Positions 1-8,876 of a stretch of DNA of 32,771 nt are shown here, piece by piece. The notes under the pieces are model-generated. The model did no database searches and was not told where the DNA came from. It saw nothing but the letters and a program-made list of their open reading frames with translations. The stretch comes from CAYJAB01 sp964368305 (GTDB taxonomy: Bacteria > Bacillota_I > Bacilli_A > Erysipelotrichales > Erysipelotrichaceae): positions 1-32,771 of the forward strand of contig CAYJAB010000013.1 of assembly GCA_964368305.1 (NCBI GenBank), written 5' to 3'. Position 1 is the stretch's first letter, and every line of letters begins with the position of its first letter. Both the position numbers and the translations under genes were made by a program.

Positions 1-767
1 TCAATGGCAGATGCAAGTCTTTGATACTTTAATATCGCATAAATATTTGCAAGTAATACCAGTGCACCCATTAAAACCCCCAATAACAATGAACCGATAA
101 ACCCCATTGCTTTTTTTATTATGATTTTAATTTCAAACCCATAAAGTACAAGCGTTCTAAAAAGTGCATACATACAAATCAAATAAATAAACAAATACGC
201 AAAATAATAATTTGCGATTGTTAAATAAGCCATTGTCAGCACTAACCCTTTATATTGCTTATTTTGTAAAAAACACTCTGTAAAATATAGTAATATAGGC
301 AACACAATCAAATGATCTAAGAAAAAAACATAATGCATGTAAAAGAAAGACCATCCGCTAAATGTAAATAGTAATGAAGCTGTAATATTAAATACTTGAT
401 AATCATAAAGTTTCTTAGTCCATTTATACACCATAATGTATATCAAAAATAGTTTCAAAGCTGTCATCCATAAAAAAGATTCTGCAATTAAATCTTTCGG
501 GAATAACAGTGTTAAATAAAAGAATGGACTAAATAAGAAATTCGCCGATGTATAAATAGGATTAGCACCCAACCCCATTGAAAAATCAAAAGAAAATAAT
601 GTGCCCTCATAAAATTTTGTATAACCACCTACATAAAATTGATACATCATTTCAAAAGAATCACCACTAAACAGTAAAATGCCACCATTAAAAATGATGA
701 CATAACAAACAAATAGCCCAAGTATTAAACTAGGTAAAAATAAAGAGTGCTTTACTATTTTCTTCAT
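1..767 (-). CDS. YfhO-family polytopic membrane protein, N-terminal part (runs off the window)
   Basis: The minus frame is open from an ATG at 765-767 to the window edge, about 255 codons. The translation starts MKKIVKHSLFLPSLILGLF and is strongly hydrophobic, with many membrane segments. After the first segment comes a loop reading LFSGDSFEMMYQFYVGGY, followed by a glycine-rich stretch (SMGLGANP). This resembles the YfhO family, large GT-C-like membrane proteins that in Gram-positives are linked to glycosylation of teichoic acids or other surface polymers using lipid-linked sugars. The start codon overlaps the stop of the upstream GT2 gene by 4 bp (ATGA), which suggests translational coupling as the last visible gene of the glycan operon. 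The C-terminal part is outside the window, so full length and the extracellular domain cannot be judged. The family call is by resemblance. Confidence 0.7.
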   Translation of the reverse strand, partial: MKKIVKHSLFLPSLILGLFVCYVIIFNGGILLFSGDSFEMMYQFYVGGYTKFYEGTLFSFDFSMGLGANPIYTSANFLFSPFFYLTLLFPKDLIAESFLWMTALKLFLIYIMVYKWTKKLYDYQVFNITASLLFTFSGWSFFYMHYVFFLDHLIVLPILLYFTECFLQNKQYKGLVLTMAYLTIANYYFAYLFIYLICMYALFRTLVLYGFEIKIIIKKAMGFIGSLLLGVLMGALVLLANIYAILKYQRLASAI

Positions 768-1723
768 CGTTTAACACATCCTATTAATATCGCAAACAAT
801 TTATAGTTCCACGGTCTTACAATACTAAAATACAGATTTTTAAGGCCACCCAGTGATTTTAAATACGGATTTTTATAATATTTAGGGAAATGCTCTACCA
901 AAATATCAATACTCATTTGAAGTGTTTCCTCTTTTACTTTTTTATCTTTTATTTGAAGTGTTCTTAAAAAAGAGTTACCTAAAAAGAATTTTGTGAATAA
1001 GTACTCCAATTCCAATTGATACGTTGCATACAATCCCTGTTCTTTATAAAATGTAATCAAACAATTAAATACATAAACCATATCTTTAACTTTATCATTA
1101 TGATTGTGTGTAATAGAACCCTCTCTTTGAACATAGTATACTAAAGGTTCCTCTACAAAAACCACCTTAGAAATATACGGTGTTAGTGCATATAAAAAAT
1201 ACGCATCTTCATAGCGATACCCTACAGGAAACTCTACAGGTGCATTTTTTATTGTTTCTGTTTTATACAGTTTATTCCAAAGTGTTGCCATAAGCTTCAC
1301 TAACATTTCTTTTTTAGGTGTATAAGGTCCATCAAATCCCAAATCTAATCGACTTGGATGTGTCCAATAAAATTGACATATCCCAATATCCGCATCTTCT
1401 TTTTTTGTCGCGCATAAAAGTTTTTCAAACATATCTTCACATACATAATCATCACTATCCACAAACCCAAAGTAAGGCGTTGAAACTTTAGATAGACCAA
1501 AGTTTCTTGTATCCGCAATTCCACCGTTTTCTTTAAGATACGCATCAATTAAGTCTGGATATAATTGCTTATAGCGATCAATAATTAACTGTGAATCATC
1601 TTTTGAAGAATCATTAACGACAATTATTTTAACTGGAATAGTTTGTTTTACAAGTGAGTCTAGACACTTTTCAAGATATGCTTGTGTTCCCCAAACCGGG
1701 ACAATCACACTAACCTCAAACAT
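764..1723 (-). CDS. Glycosyltransferase family 2 (surface glycan synthesis)
   Basis: A 319-residue protein with a GT-A fold. The N-terminal strand SVIVPVW (residues 5-11) leads to ND at 37-38, which binds the nucleotide. KENGGIADTRN (64-74) and the DxD-type metal/UDP motif DSDD at 89-92 follow. The C-terminal half carries the motif YRYEDAYFLY, typical of cytoplasmic GT2 enzymes of capsule, teichoic acid and EPS clusters. It should transfer one sugar from a nucleotide sugar to a lipid-linked acceptor at the inner membrane face. It is paralogous to the other GT2 at 4805-5737; both share an xEPLxxYxQRxGSI block. There are 24 bp between it and the polymerase-like gene upstream, and a 4-bp overlap with the YfhO-like gene downstream. 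Sugar specificity cannot be read from the sequence. Confidence 0.9.
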   Translation of the reverse strand: MFEVSVIVPVWGTQAYLEKCLDSLVKQTIPVKIIVVNDSSKDDSQLIIDRYKQLYPDLIDAYLKENGGIADTRNFGLSKVSTPYFGFVDSDDYVCEDMFEKLLCATKKEDADIGICQFYWTHPSRLDLGFDGPYTPKKEMLVKLMATLWNKLYKTETIKNAPVEFPVGYRYEDAYFLYALTPYISKVVFVEEPLVYYVQREGSITHNHNDKVKDMVYVFNCLITFYKEQGLYATYQLELEYLFTKFFLGNSFLRTLQIKDKKVKEETLQMSIDILVEHFPKYYKNPYLKSLGGLKNLYFSIVRPWNYKLFAILIGCVKR

Positions 1724-1747
1724 TTTCCTTATACTCCTTTATTTTAC

Positions 1748-3289
1748 TTAAAGTACAGCTGTTAAAAATGCCATAAATATAGAACTTGAAAACTCATCTA
1801 ATGTATGACCACTCATATATGCTGAAACTAATCCAAAACATAAAGACGCTGCAAATAATAAAATATCCATTTTAAAATACCATTTCGGTTGTATTAATAC
1901 TCTTATTGCACCATATGCAGTCACTAAAAGCCACGGTGCAGCTATAAACATAAATCCAATATAACCAAATGAATAAAATTGTTGAATAAAATCAACCTCT
2001 AATATTAACGATCCATTCATCATTGTCGAATATCCAAGACCAAGTGCATGGTCTACAGTTGGATTTGGTGTTTCTGACCATTTATATTCAATAAATAATG
2101 TTTGGATTTGTCTTCCATTTACTCTTTCATAAAAAGGTACATTAAACAATAAGTCTAACCACCAATATGCATCATATGTATATTTATACCATTCCATATA
2201 ATACATTGTAGGAACCGTAGACATTAAGTTAGATTTGATTCCATACTGTTCAAACGCATATACAAGCGAAGGGTCGTACTTAGTCTTTGCACCTTCTAAT
2301 TGCTCTGTAACACCATCTTTTCCATCTGTAATCATATAACTATCTTCAAGCACAACTGTGTCATTTGCGTTATCTATTTGTTGATTGATAATTGCTGGTG
2401 AATACGGTAGAATCAATGCACACATCATTATAACTAAAGCAGGGAAAATCAATGTTTTAATATAAAACTTTGTATTTTTCATTATCAAACTACAGAAAAC
2501 ATATACTGCTAAAAACACTAATGCACCAATGATTGTTCCATAAGTTGCAACTTTCGTTGATAAAATAATCATAGATAACGATTGAACAACAATAAGTCCT
2601 CCAATTAAATATCCTTCTTTCTTCTCCTTTGATTTATAAAGGAAGTAATAAAGAAGAGGTATTGTCATAAACAAAATGATTCCAATTGTATTTCCCTCCA
2701 CAAAGAAAAACTTACTTGCAAGTTCACGCGGATGTACTGTTTCATATATACCAAAAAACCAGCTAATAAAACTAGCTTGCGTATATCCTACATAAGTTGA
2801 ATGACCAAACACAAATAGATTACTCACCAAAATAGGAACTGAAATCACCGCAGATAGTCCTACTACTGTTGCTTTAATAAAATGCTCTTTAAATTTTGCT
2901 TGGTAAAATACATAAATCAAATAATAAGGTAAAATCATCGTCATTAAATACGTTAATTCTTGAAATGTGTTAAAGTAAAAATTAGGTGGTAGATATAAAT
3001 CCTGACGAATAGCAGCAGCATTCATACAATGAAAGATAAAATACACAAGTGTAGCGACACTATAAAGCCCTCCAAAAACAATTGTTCTCTTTTTATTTTC
3101 ATCAAATAAAATAAAACCTGCAATAATCAAAAGAGGAATCACAATAAATTTCACAACTGTTGAAATAAGCGGAATATTAAACTCTGAAAATAAATCATAC
3201 AGCATATAATCTAATTCAATAACTGGTTGCATTATAATCAATACTACCAATACTATTCTCAATAATTCTTTATTAAAATACTTTCTCAT
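1748..3289 (-). CDS. O-antigen ligase/polymerase-like membrane protein
   Basis: A 513-residue protein with roughly a dozen hydrophobic segments and one large hydrophilic insertion around residues 300-410, probably extracytoplasmic. The N-terminal segment contains MQPVIELDYML, which matches the QPxxDL signature I know from Gram-positive O-antigen ligase (Wzy/WaaL-type) proteins. The late-loop layout (hydrophilic block, then YSFGYIGFMF and further membrane helices) fits the same superfamily. The likely role is polymerising or transferring lipid-linked oligosaccharide units on the outer face of the membrane. A strong SD (AGGAGG, 4 nt before ATG) supports the start. It sits 8 bp after the DUF6056 gene in the same operon. 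The superfamily call is good, but whether it is a polymerase or a ligase cannot be told. Confidence 0.7.
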   Translation of the reverse strand: MRKYFNKELLRIVLVVLIIMQPVIELDYMLYDLFSEFNIPLISTVVKFIVIPLLIIAGFILFDENKKRTIVFGGLYSVATLVYFIFHCMNAAAIRQDLYLPPNFYFNTFQELTYLMTMILPYYLIYVFYQAKFKEHFIKATVVGLSAVISVPILVSNLFVFGHSTYVGYTQASFISWFFGIYETVHPRELASKFFFVEGNTIGIILFMTIPLLYYFLYKSKEKKEGYLIGGLIVVQSLSMIILSTKVATYGTIIGALVFLAVYVFCSLIMKNTKFYIKTLIFPALVIMMCALILPYSPAIINQQIDNANDTVVLEDSYMITDGKDGVTEQLEGAKTKYDPSLVYAFEQYGIKSNLMSTVPTMYYMEWYKYTYDAYWWLDLLFNVPFYERVNGRQIQTLFIEYKWSETPNPTVDHALGLGYSTMMNGSLILEVDFIQQFYSFGYIGFMFIAAPWLLVTAYGAIRVLIQPKWYFKMDILLFAASLCFGLVSAYMSGHTLDEFSSSIFMAFLTAVL

Positions 3290-3297
3290 AATACCTC

Positions 3298-4794
3298 CTA
3301 ATATTGATCCTTATAATAAAATATGACTTTCATATCAGGATTTAATCCATAATACTCTTTAAATGTATCCATATGATACGTATCCCACTCTTCTACATCC
3401 GCAGAATGTAATGTCATAATTGGCATTCTTACAATCCAAGCTTCCTTTTCCTCTGGATGGTCTTTGTAATATTCAATTTGAGACATTCTCTCTTGATTAA
3501 TCACATTCACAAGCTGATATTTTTCAATATAATTAATAATAAACTGCGCATTTAATATAAGTAATATAACCCAAACTGCAGTAGATACCTTAAGTTTGAT
3601 ATCCATTTCTTCTATAAAACATACAATCAATACAATCAATAAATAGATAGTAAATAAACTACTACGCGCACCAAAAATCGGTGACAATAGCATTGCACCA
3701 TTACTTGCGCCCGCAAGTAATAAAATTACAAAAAAGCTCACTTTTTTATTACCTTCTATCGTCTTAAAGATTAAATAAATTATAGCAAAAATCATTAAAA
3801 ATAATAATATTGAAACAATAGGTAAACAAAGTGGATGTGTGATATCAAAAAACATTCTTAGAAAATCAAAATGTAAAAAACTATAAAAATTCGCGCTCAC
3901 GCTTTGAAGCGAAGATAACGCAAAAATCATTATTAGCATCAGCGCTTCTTTATTCAACTTCTTATCAATATATGATTTAAATGTATATGCTATCATCACT
4001 AAAGATAAAACTAATATTAAATACTTATTATCTAATAATGTGCGCGTCATAAACAGCGACCAGTTTGTAGCTATTTGTTCAAACAACGAAAGTTCTAACC
4101 AAGCCTGATGTTCATTCATCGTACGGTATACAGCGCCGGGAGACATTCTTAATAAAACAAACCCTGTCAACGATACCAATGCAATAACGATATAAGACTT
4201 ATAGTCTTGTTTTTTTATTATTTTATAAATTAAAGCAGCACTATTTAACAACAATAAACACCCTGCCACATTTTCCATCATCATACTTGCAATAAAACTT
4301 AACACACTAATTAAGAATGCAATTTTCTTATCTATCTTATCCTTAAAGAAATGTCTTTGATACAACACAAGTACCACAAGCATTAAAAATAAAGGAATGA
4401 CATAATTTGCTGTCCCCATAATCCATGTATAAGTTTCCATTCTTACAAAATCTTTAACAGACAACATCAAAAATAAAACAACACTACAAGCAATCGTTGT
4501 ATTTTTCTTTACATTTGCGATTAATAATATACTAATAAAAATTCCCGTAAATAAAAGTGGATTCACGATATTCCAAAGCCATTTATTTGGCGCTAAAATA
4601 AACCCTGAAAGCTCACTAAAATATCTACCAGACCAACTAAAATAAAATTCATACGCTGTGGTAAATGGGTTTCCTTTTGCTCCATTTAATGCATATCCCC
4701 AATCGTCCCCTGCTAAAGGAACTAAGTAGCAAATATACGCAAATAGTGCAAAAACCACAAATGCAAATCCCGCTATAATTACTTTCTTTTTCAT
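3298..4794 (-). CDS. DUF6056-type polytopic membrane protein, probable GT-C-like enzyme
   Basis: A 498-residue membrane protein beginning MKKKVIIAGFAF. I place the start at 4794, not at the in-frame ATG at 4812. AGGA lies 8 nt before 4794, no SD precedes 4812, and the upstream GT2 stops at 4805. The first extracytoplasmic loop has AGDDWGYAL (about residues 27-35), an acidic DD motif after the first helix as in GT-C transferases. A WSGRYFSELSG segment follows. Many helices come next, then a short soluble C-terminal tail (ends MKVIFYYKDQY). This pattern matches what I recall as DUF6056 in Firmicute surface-polysaccharide loci. No biochemical role is established to my knowledge. Transfer of a sugar from a polyprenyl-phosphate donor is an inference from fold-like features and operon context. 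Confidence 0.65.
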   Translation of the reverse strand: MKKKVIIAGFAFVVFALFAYICYLVPLAGDDWGYALNGAKGNPFTTAYEFYFSWSGRYFSELSGFILAPNKWLWNIVNPLLFTGIFISILLIANVKKNTTIACSVVLFLMLSVKDFVRMETYTWIMGTANYVIPLFLMLVVLVLYQRHFFKDKIDKKIAFLISVLSFIASMMMENVAGCLLLLNSAALIYKIIKKQDYKSYIVIALVSLTGFVLLRMSPGAVYRTMNEHQAWLELSLFEQIATNWSLFMTRTLLDNKYLILVLSLVMIAYTFKSYIDKKLNKEALMLIMIFALSSLQSVSANFYSFLHFDFLRMFFDITHPLCLPIVSILLFLMIFAIIYLIFKTIEGNKKVSFFVILLLAGASNGAMLLSPIFGARSSLFTIYLLIVLIVCFIEEMDIKLKVSTAVWVILLILNAQFIINYIEKYQLVNVINQERMSQIEYYKDHPEEKEAWIVRMPIMTLHSADVEEWDTYHMDTFKEYYGLNPDMKVIFYYKDQY

Positions 4795-4804
4795 ACACTG
4801 TGTC

Positions 4805-5737
4805 CTATCCATAGATAAATAATACTATACTATACAGACGTAAGTCTAACAATTTAAAAATTATCTTCTTTTTTAAAGAATATGTTTTAAACTTAGGATC
4901 TTCTTTATAATTTGAATAATATTGTTTAAGTAAACGCATATTTTCTTTTAAATAATCCTTACGAACAGACTTATCATTGAAATCTTTAATACGAAGCGTT
5001 GTCAAATCAAGTCCATGTACAACATAAAGACTTTTTACATCCACACTTACACTCTCTTCAACTAACTTTATCGCTTTATAAATATCAAATATTTTCATAT
5101 TTACACGATGGGAAATAGATCCTGTTCTTTGGTAGTATACATAAAGAGGCTCATTCACTTTAGCTACACAATTTGCCTTTGTTAATAAAATAGGAATTGA
5201 ACCTAAATCCTCATACCATAACCCTTCAGGAAAATAAAATCCTTCCAATAAACTCTTATGAATTAATTTATTACATGCACTGTTATTAATGAATAACAAT
5301 TCTGGTGTTTCTTTATAATTTGTCGTATCAAACTCTCCACCACTTGCAAATACAACATCATTTGTGTCATACAAATATTCCATATCACACACGACTAAAT
5401 CCGCATTCTCTTGTAAGCTTTTATTTACCATTAATTCAATTGTGTTATTCTTAATCGTATCATCACTATCCATAAAAAATACATACTCACCACGCATCTT
5501 ACCCATTCCATAATTACGTGCACTAGAAAGCCCACCATTTTCCTTATCATAACAAGCAATTCGTTGATCTTTCTTTGCTAAGTGTTGCATAATATCTTTT
5601 GAATTATCTGTACTTCCATCATTTACTAATATAATCTCTATTGATTCATAAGTTTGAAAAATCAAACTATTTACAGAGTTTTCTAAGTAATTTTCTACAT
5701 TATAAATTGGAACAACAATACTCACTAATGGTTTCAT
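4805..5737 (-). CDS. Glycosyltransferase family 2 (surface glycan synthesis)
   Basis: A 310-residue GT-A enzyme. SIVVPIYNVENYL occupies residues 6-18, NDGSTD starts at 39, KENGGLSSARN at 65-75, and the metal-binding DSDD is at 90-93. This is a textbook GT2 of the EpsJ/WcaA type, acting at the cytoplasmic face on a lipid-linked glycan. A good SD (AAAGGAGA) precedes the ATG. It follows the MBOAT gene by 11 bp and precedes the DUF6056 gene by 10 bp. It resembles the other GT2 in the operon closely enough to be an old duplicate, so the two may add successive related sugars. Donor and acceptor are unknown. Confidence 0.9.
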   Translation of the reverse strand: MKPLVSIVVPIYNVENYLENSVNSLIFQTYESIEIILVNDGSTDNSKDIMQHLAKKDQRIACYDKENGGLSSARNYGMGKMRGEYVFFMDSDDTIKNNTIELMVNKSLQENADLVVCDMEYLYDTNDVVFASGGEFDTTNYKETPELLFINNSACNKLIHKSLLEGFYFPEGLWYEDLGSIPILLTKANCVAKVNEPLYVYYQRTGSISHRVNMKIFDIYKAIKLVEESVSVDVKSLYVVHGLDLTTLRIKDFNDKSVRKDYLKENMRLLKQYYSNYKEDPKFKTYSLKKKIIFKLLDLRLYSIVLFIYG

Positions 5738-5748
5738 AATATTCTCCT

Positions 5749-7134
5749 TTAAAATCTGAAATAAATAAATGGATTATAGGTATTATTTATCAAAAACAAT
5801 ATACTTGCCAACAACACTATAACACTAAACAAATCAATACTTATCTCAAATAACTGATTCTTTTTAAACATTTTTTTCAACCCTGGATAAATTGGAAGCG
5901 AGAAAATCACTCCTATTACAAAGTAAGGGATTAAGTATACATATTCTAACTGTTCAAATAGACTAAAGTCAAACCATTCAAAGCTTAACATCACACTAAA
6001 GAATGCTTGGATTTGCTCAAAGCTTGAACTATTAAAAATTACCCAACCCAATACTATTAATAATAAACTATAAACATGATTAATAATAGGTAATTTTTCA
6101 ATTACTTTTGAGATAAATAACCTCTCAAGCAAGATAATCACAAAAAAGTAAAGACCCCATACTATAAAATTCCATGCAGCACCATGCCACAGTCCAGTAA
6201 GTGCCCAAACCGTTAATAAATTTAAAACCATTCTCCCCTTAGAAACACGACTTCCTCCAAGTGGAAAATAGACATAATCTCTAAACCATGTCGACATAGA
6301 AATATGCCATCTTCTCCAAAAATCTGTAATACTCTTTGAAATATATGGATAATTAAAGTTTTCTAAAAACTTAAATCCAAACACTTTACCTAGTCCAATT
6401 GCCATATCACTATATCCACTAAAATCAAAATAAATTTGTAGAGTATATGCAAGTGCACCAAGCCATGCAACTGAAAAAGTCAACTCTTCATTTGAAAGCG
6501 CAAAAATATCGGATGCTACAATCGCTACATTATTAGAAATAATAACCTTTTTCCCAAGTCCAAACACAAACCGTCTTAACCCTGTTTGTAGCTTTCCTAA
6601 AGATTCCTCTCTTTCTGTAAGTTGACTTTGAATGTCAATATAACGCACAATAGGCCCTGCAATTAATTGTGGAAACAGCGCTACATAACATGCAAAATCC
6701 AATATATTTTTCTGCACTATAAGTCTTTTATAATATAAATCTATAATATAAGACAATATTTGAAATGTGTAAAAACTAATTCCAATTGGAAGGACAACTT
6801 GAACCATAGAAAAATCTGTATCCACCAAATTATTTATATTTTCAATAAAGAAATTCGAATACTTAAAATAACCCAAAACCCCTAAGTTTAATATAATAGC
6901 CACCCATAAGATCATCTTTCTTGAAATATTTGTATCAAATAGTAGACCAATTAAATAATTGACTATAATCATTATGATCATAATTAAGACAAATATTGGC
7001 TCTCCCCAAGCGTAAAACACTAAAGAGAACACTAATAACACAAGATTTTTATATGTTTTGCTACGTCCTAAGTAATATACAACAATGACTAAAGGTAAAA
7101 AAGCAAACAAGAATGTAAAACTACTAAACAGCAT
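5749..7134 (-). CDS. MBOAT-family O-acyltransferase (AlgI/PatA-like)
   Basis: A 461-residue polytopic protein whose start MLFSSFTFLFAFLP is typical of AlgI-like MBOAT enzymes. Recognisable blocks are YAWGEP (41-46), PQLIAGPIVRY (155-165), FDFSGYSDMAIGLGK (236-250), DFWRRWHISMSTWFRDYVYFP (near 271-291) and LWHGAAWNF (315-323). His317 is the expected catalytic histidine. Family members pass acetyl groups across the membrane to an extracytoplasmic SGNH/DHHW partner that acetylates a polysaccharide. That partner is encoded one nucleotide upstream (7136-8380), and the SD of this gene lies inside its last codons. This makes O-acetylation of the glycan built by the rest of the operon the most likely role. 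Confidence 0.92.
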   Translation of the reverse strand: MLFSSFTFLFAFLPLVIVVYYLGRSKTYKNLVLLVFSLVFYAWGEPIFVLIMIIMIIVNYLIGLLFDTNISRKMILWVAIILNLGVLGYFKYSNFFIENINNLVDTDFSMVQVVLPIGISFYTFQILSYIIDLYYKRLIVQKNILDFACYVALFPQLIAGPIVRYIDIQSQLTEREESLGKLQTGLRRFVFGLGKKVIISNNVAIVASDIFALSNEELTFSVAWLGALAYTLQIYFDFSGYSDMAIGLGKVFGFKFLENFNYPYISKSITDFWRRWHISMSTWFRDYVYFPLGGSRVSKGRMVLNLLTVWALTGLWHGAAWNFIVWGLYFFVIILLERLFISKVIEKLPIINHVYSLLLIVLGWVIFNSSSFEQIQAFFSVMLSFEWFDFSLFEQLEYVYLIPYFVIGVIFSLPIYPGLKKMFKKNQLFEISIDLFSVIVLLASILFLINNTYNPFIYFRF

Positions 7135-7135
7135 A

Positions 7136-8380
7136 TTATTCTCCCTCCCTTTTCACGTCAAAGTTCTTATAAATCTCGCCCCATTCATCTTCATAAAAAT
7201 AATTTTCTATCGTATACATAAACAATACCGTATCAATGTCATGTTCTTCTATAAATTCATCATAACTAAAATTAGGATCAGAAACTATATCATAACTTGG
7301 CACTAAATAATATGTTTCATAAAAATGAGAGGCCAATAAATGCGCTATAGGCGATATAAAAGAATCACCAACAACCAAAATTTTTCCATTCTCTTCATTA
7401 TTTGTTACAAACTTAGAATATGCATTTCCATTATATAAAACATAAGCACTATATGCATCTCCATATAAATATCCTTCTGCATCCAATTCCTTCAAAGCAT
7501 GGAATGCATTTGGATTATGAATATCATCCACCACTTCATCCCCTGCATAAATTGTCAAAGTCTCATAATCAAATGTATATACACACATTTCATCCCCACC
7601 GAAAATGCGCCCAGAAAAGTTTGAATGCGTACCATAAAAAGTACTGTTATCTTTACAATATACCCCTGTTGGCAATAAAGGCTTGTCACTTGGTTTAATC
7701 ATATTAATCATGTCAACATACCCTTTATAACTACCTTTGTAATTCCAATGATGATCTCCTTTATAATAATATTCCTTAAATGTATCTAAATCATTTATTT
7801 CAAGATAAGAAACATCCACCGTAGCCTTCTCTTTAAATAAATCATTATACTGTTTACCATAAGATTCAATTTCATTCGCATCATCAAACAAATTCATTTC
7901 ATGTGGTTGAATTGGACGATAGATATACATATTTACATTCGGATGGTCTTTTTGAAACTGATTAATTTGATCAATACGACGTAATATTTTATCCTCATTT
8001 TTTTCATCATGCACCATGACTTCATAAATTAAGTAATCAGAATCCCCAACTTGGAAACGATCTGCATCCCCCATACGGCTTAAAGTAAAATCTAAATTAT
8101 CAATCTTCACAAAACTGCGAACTATTTTTAAATCTAAATTCTTCTTGTATGATACCCAATCATTCCTTTTAGGAAACTGATCAGAAAGCAATGACTCAAT
8201 TGTTGTTTGAAGTGTTTTATCATCAAACGATGCATTCAATACATTCTCATTTGTTACTAAATTTCTATTTTCATTAATTGAAACTCTAGTTTGTGTTTGA
8301 ATAAACACAATATATATAAAGCTACCTACTAAAAACGACATAAAAAGCAAAACATAAATTAATTGTCTTAATTTTTTCAT
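7136..8380 (-). CDS. DHHW/AlgX-like SGNH-type O-acetylation protein
   Basis: A 414-residue protein with a short basic N-terminus and one membrane segment at about residues 8-28, so a membrane-anchored extracytoplasmic protein. The DHHW motif is at 209-212 and a GDS nucleophile motif at 338-340 (VVGDSFISP). Together they give the Asp/His and Ser expected of the AlgJ/AlgX/DltD-like SGNH acetyltransferase group. The partner MBOAT gene follows after one base. Gene order places this protein first in the glycan operon, directly behind a -10 element at 8402-8407. The likely role is to move acetyl groups delivered by the MBOAT onto sugar hydroxyls. Hydrolase activity on the same polymer is the alternative. 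Confidence 0.88.
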   Translation of the reverse strand: MKKLRQLIYVLLFMSFLVGSFIYIVFIQTQTRVSINENRNLVTNENVLNASFDDKTLQTTIESLLSDQFPKRNDWVSYKKNLDLKIVRSFVKIDNLDFTLSRMGDADRFQVGDSDYLIYEVMVHDEKNEDKILRRIDQINQFQKDHPNVNMYIYRPIQPHEMNLFDDANEIESYGKQYNDLFKEKATVDVSYLEINDLDTFKEYYYKGDHHWNYKGSYKGYVDMINMIKPSDKPLLPTGVYCKDNSTFYGTHSNFSGRIFGGDEMCVYTFDYETLTIYAGDEVVDDIHNPNAFHALKELDAEGYLYGDAYSAYVLYNGNAYSKFVTNNEENGKILVVGDSFISPIAHLLASHFYETYYLVPSYDIVSDPNFSYDEFIEEHDIDTVLFMYTIENYFYEDEWGEIYKNFDVKREGE

Positions 8381-8401
8381 ACCCTTACTCCCCTAAACTC
8401 T

Positions 8402-8407
8402 ATTATA
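8402..8407 (-). promoter_or_regulatory. -10 element of the surface-glycan operon
   Basis: TATAAT on the minus strand lies 21 nt upstream of the DHHW gene start. A GGGGAG ribosome site lies in between. No good -35 is present at 16-18 bp (TTATGT at 18 bp is the best). It is the only recognisable promoter before seven tightly packed genes. It lies just beyond the desulfoferrodoxin terminator, so the operon probably starts here. Confidence 0.5.
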
Positions 8408-8443
8408 AAGTTATCATATTTAATCACATAATTCAATTTATGC

Positions 8444-8471
8444 AAAAAAAAGAAGGTTACCCTTCTTTTTT
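8444..8471 (-). terminator. Intrinsic terminator of desulfoferrodoxin, overlapping its last codons
   Basis: On the minus strand an 11-bp stem (AAAAAAGAAGG with CCTTCTTTTTT) closes a GTAA loop and runs into a T tract. The TAA stop lies in the loop and the ascending arm encodes the final Lys-Lys-Glu-Gly, so gene end and terminator share sequence. Confidence 0.88.
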
Positions 8472-8825
8472 CCAAAGACCATGAAGATTACAATATTCAT
8501 AAACTGCTACAACATCTTCATCCGTACAAAATTCAACTTTTGGTTCAGAACCAACTGGTAAATATTTAAATTCCCCACCTGATTTTGTTTCAACATACAC
8601 CCAAGCAATATGATGTGCTTCTTCCATCGGATGTAGTGTACTACCAATAGTTACTTTTAATGTACAACCATCTTTCTCTACAACAGGCACATGTTTTTCA
8701 ACTGCTGCATCTGTTGTATTCGCAACGATCTCCTCCATGTTGCTTCCGCAACAAACAACAGGAACTGTAGAATCTTCAAGCTTAATGATTTTGTTTGAAC
8801 AAACTTTACATTTATAGAACTTCAT
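8457..8825 (-). CDS. dfx: Desulfoferrodoxin (superoxide reductase, two-iron type)
   Basis: A 122-residue protein that reduces superoxide to hydrogen peroxide without making oxygen, a hallmark of anaerobes. The rubredoxin-like Center I has C6, C9, C25 and C26. The catalytic Center II has H45 within EKHVPV, H65 and H71 within HPMEEAH, and C112 and H115 within YCNLHGLW. The conserved Glu43-Lys44 pair next to the open iron site is also present, so an active enzyme is expected. The length is standard for the 2Fe class. It is a monocistronic unit: a TTGATT-17-GATAAT promoter overlaps the upstream Nudix stop, an AAGGAGG SD is clear, and a terminator overlaps its end. Electrons would come from rubredoxin-type partners; the rubrerythrin at 17.2 kb handles the peroxide product. 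Confidence 0.96.
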   Translation of the reverse strand: MKFYKCKVCSNKIIKLEDSTVPVVCCGSNMEEIVANTTDAAVEKHVPVVEKDGCTLKVTIGSTLHPMEEAHHIAWVYVETKSGGEFKYLPVGSEPKVEFCTDEDVVAVYEYCNLHGLWKKEG

Positions 8826-8847
8826 AATAGTCCTCCTTATATGTATT

Positions 8848-8876
8848 ATTATCTTATAATTTTATTTTAAAATCAA
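8848..8876 (-). promoter_or_regulatory. Probable promoter of desulfoferrodoxin
   Basis: On the minus strand TTGATT (8871-8876) is separated by 17 bp from GATAAT (8848-8853). The -35 overlaps the TGA stop of the Nudix gene. Spacing is ideal and the -10 matches five of six positions. Confidence 0.55.

Noticed and set aside
4795..4812. Start of the DUF6056 gene six codons earlier
   Set aside because: No SD precedes it and it would overlap the upstream GT2 gene, while the ATG at 4794 has AGGA at 8 nt.
8841..8870. Classic Per box in front of desulfoferrodoxin
   Set aside because: TTATAAGATAATAAT looks similar at first sight, but only the left half fits TTATAATnATTATAA.
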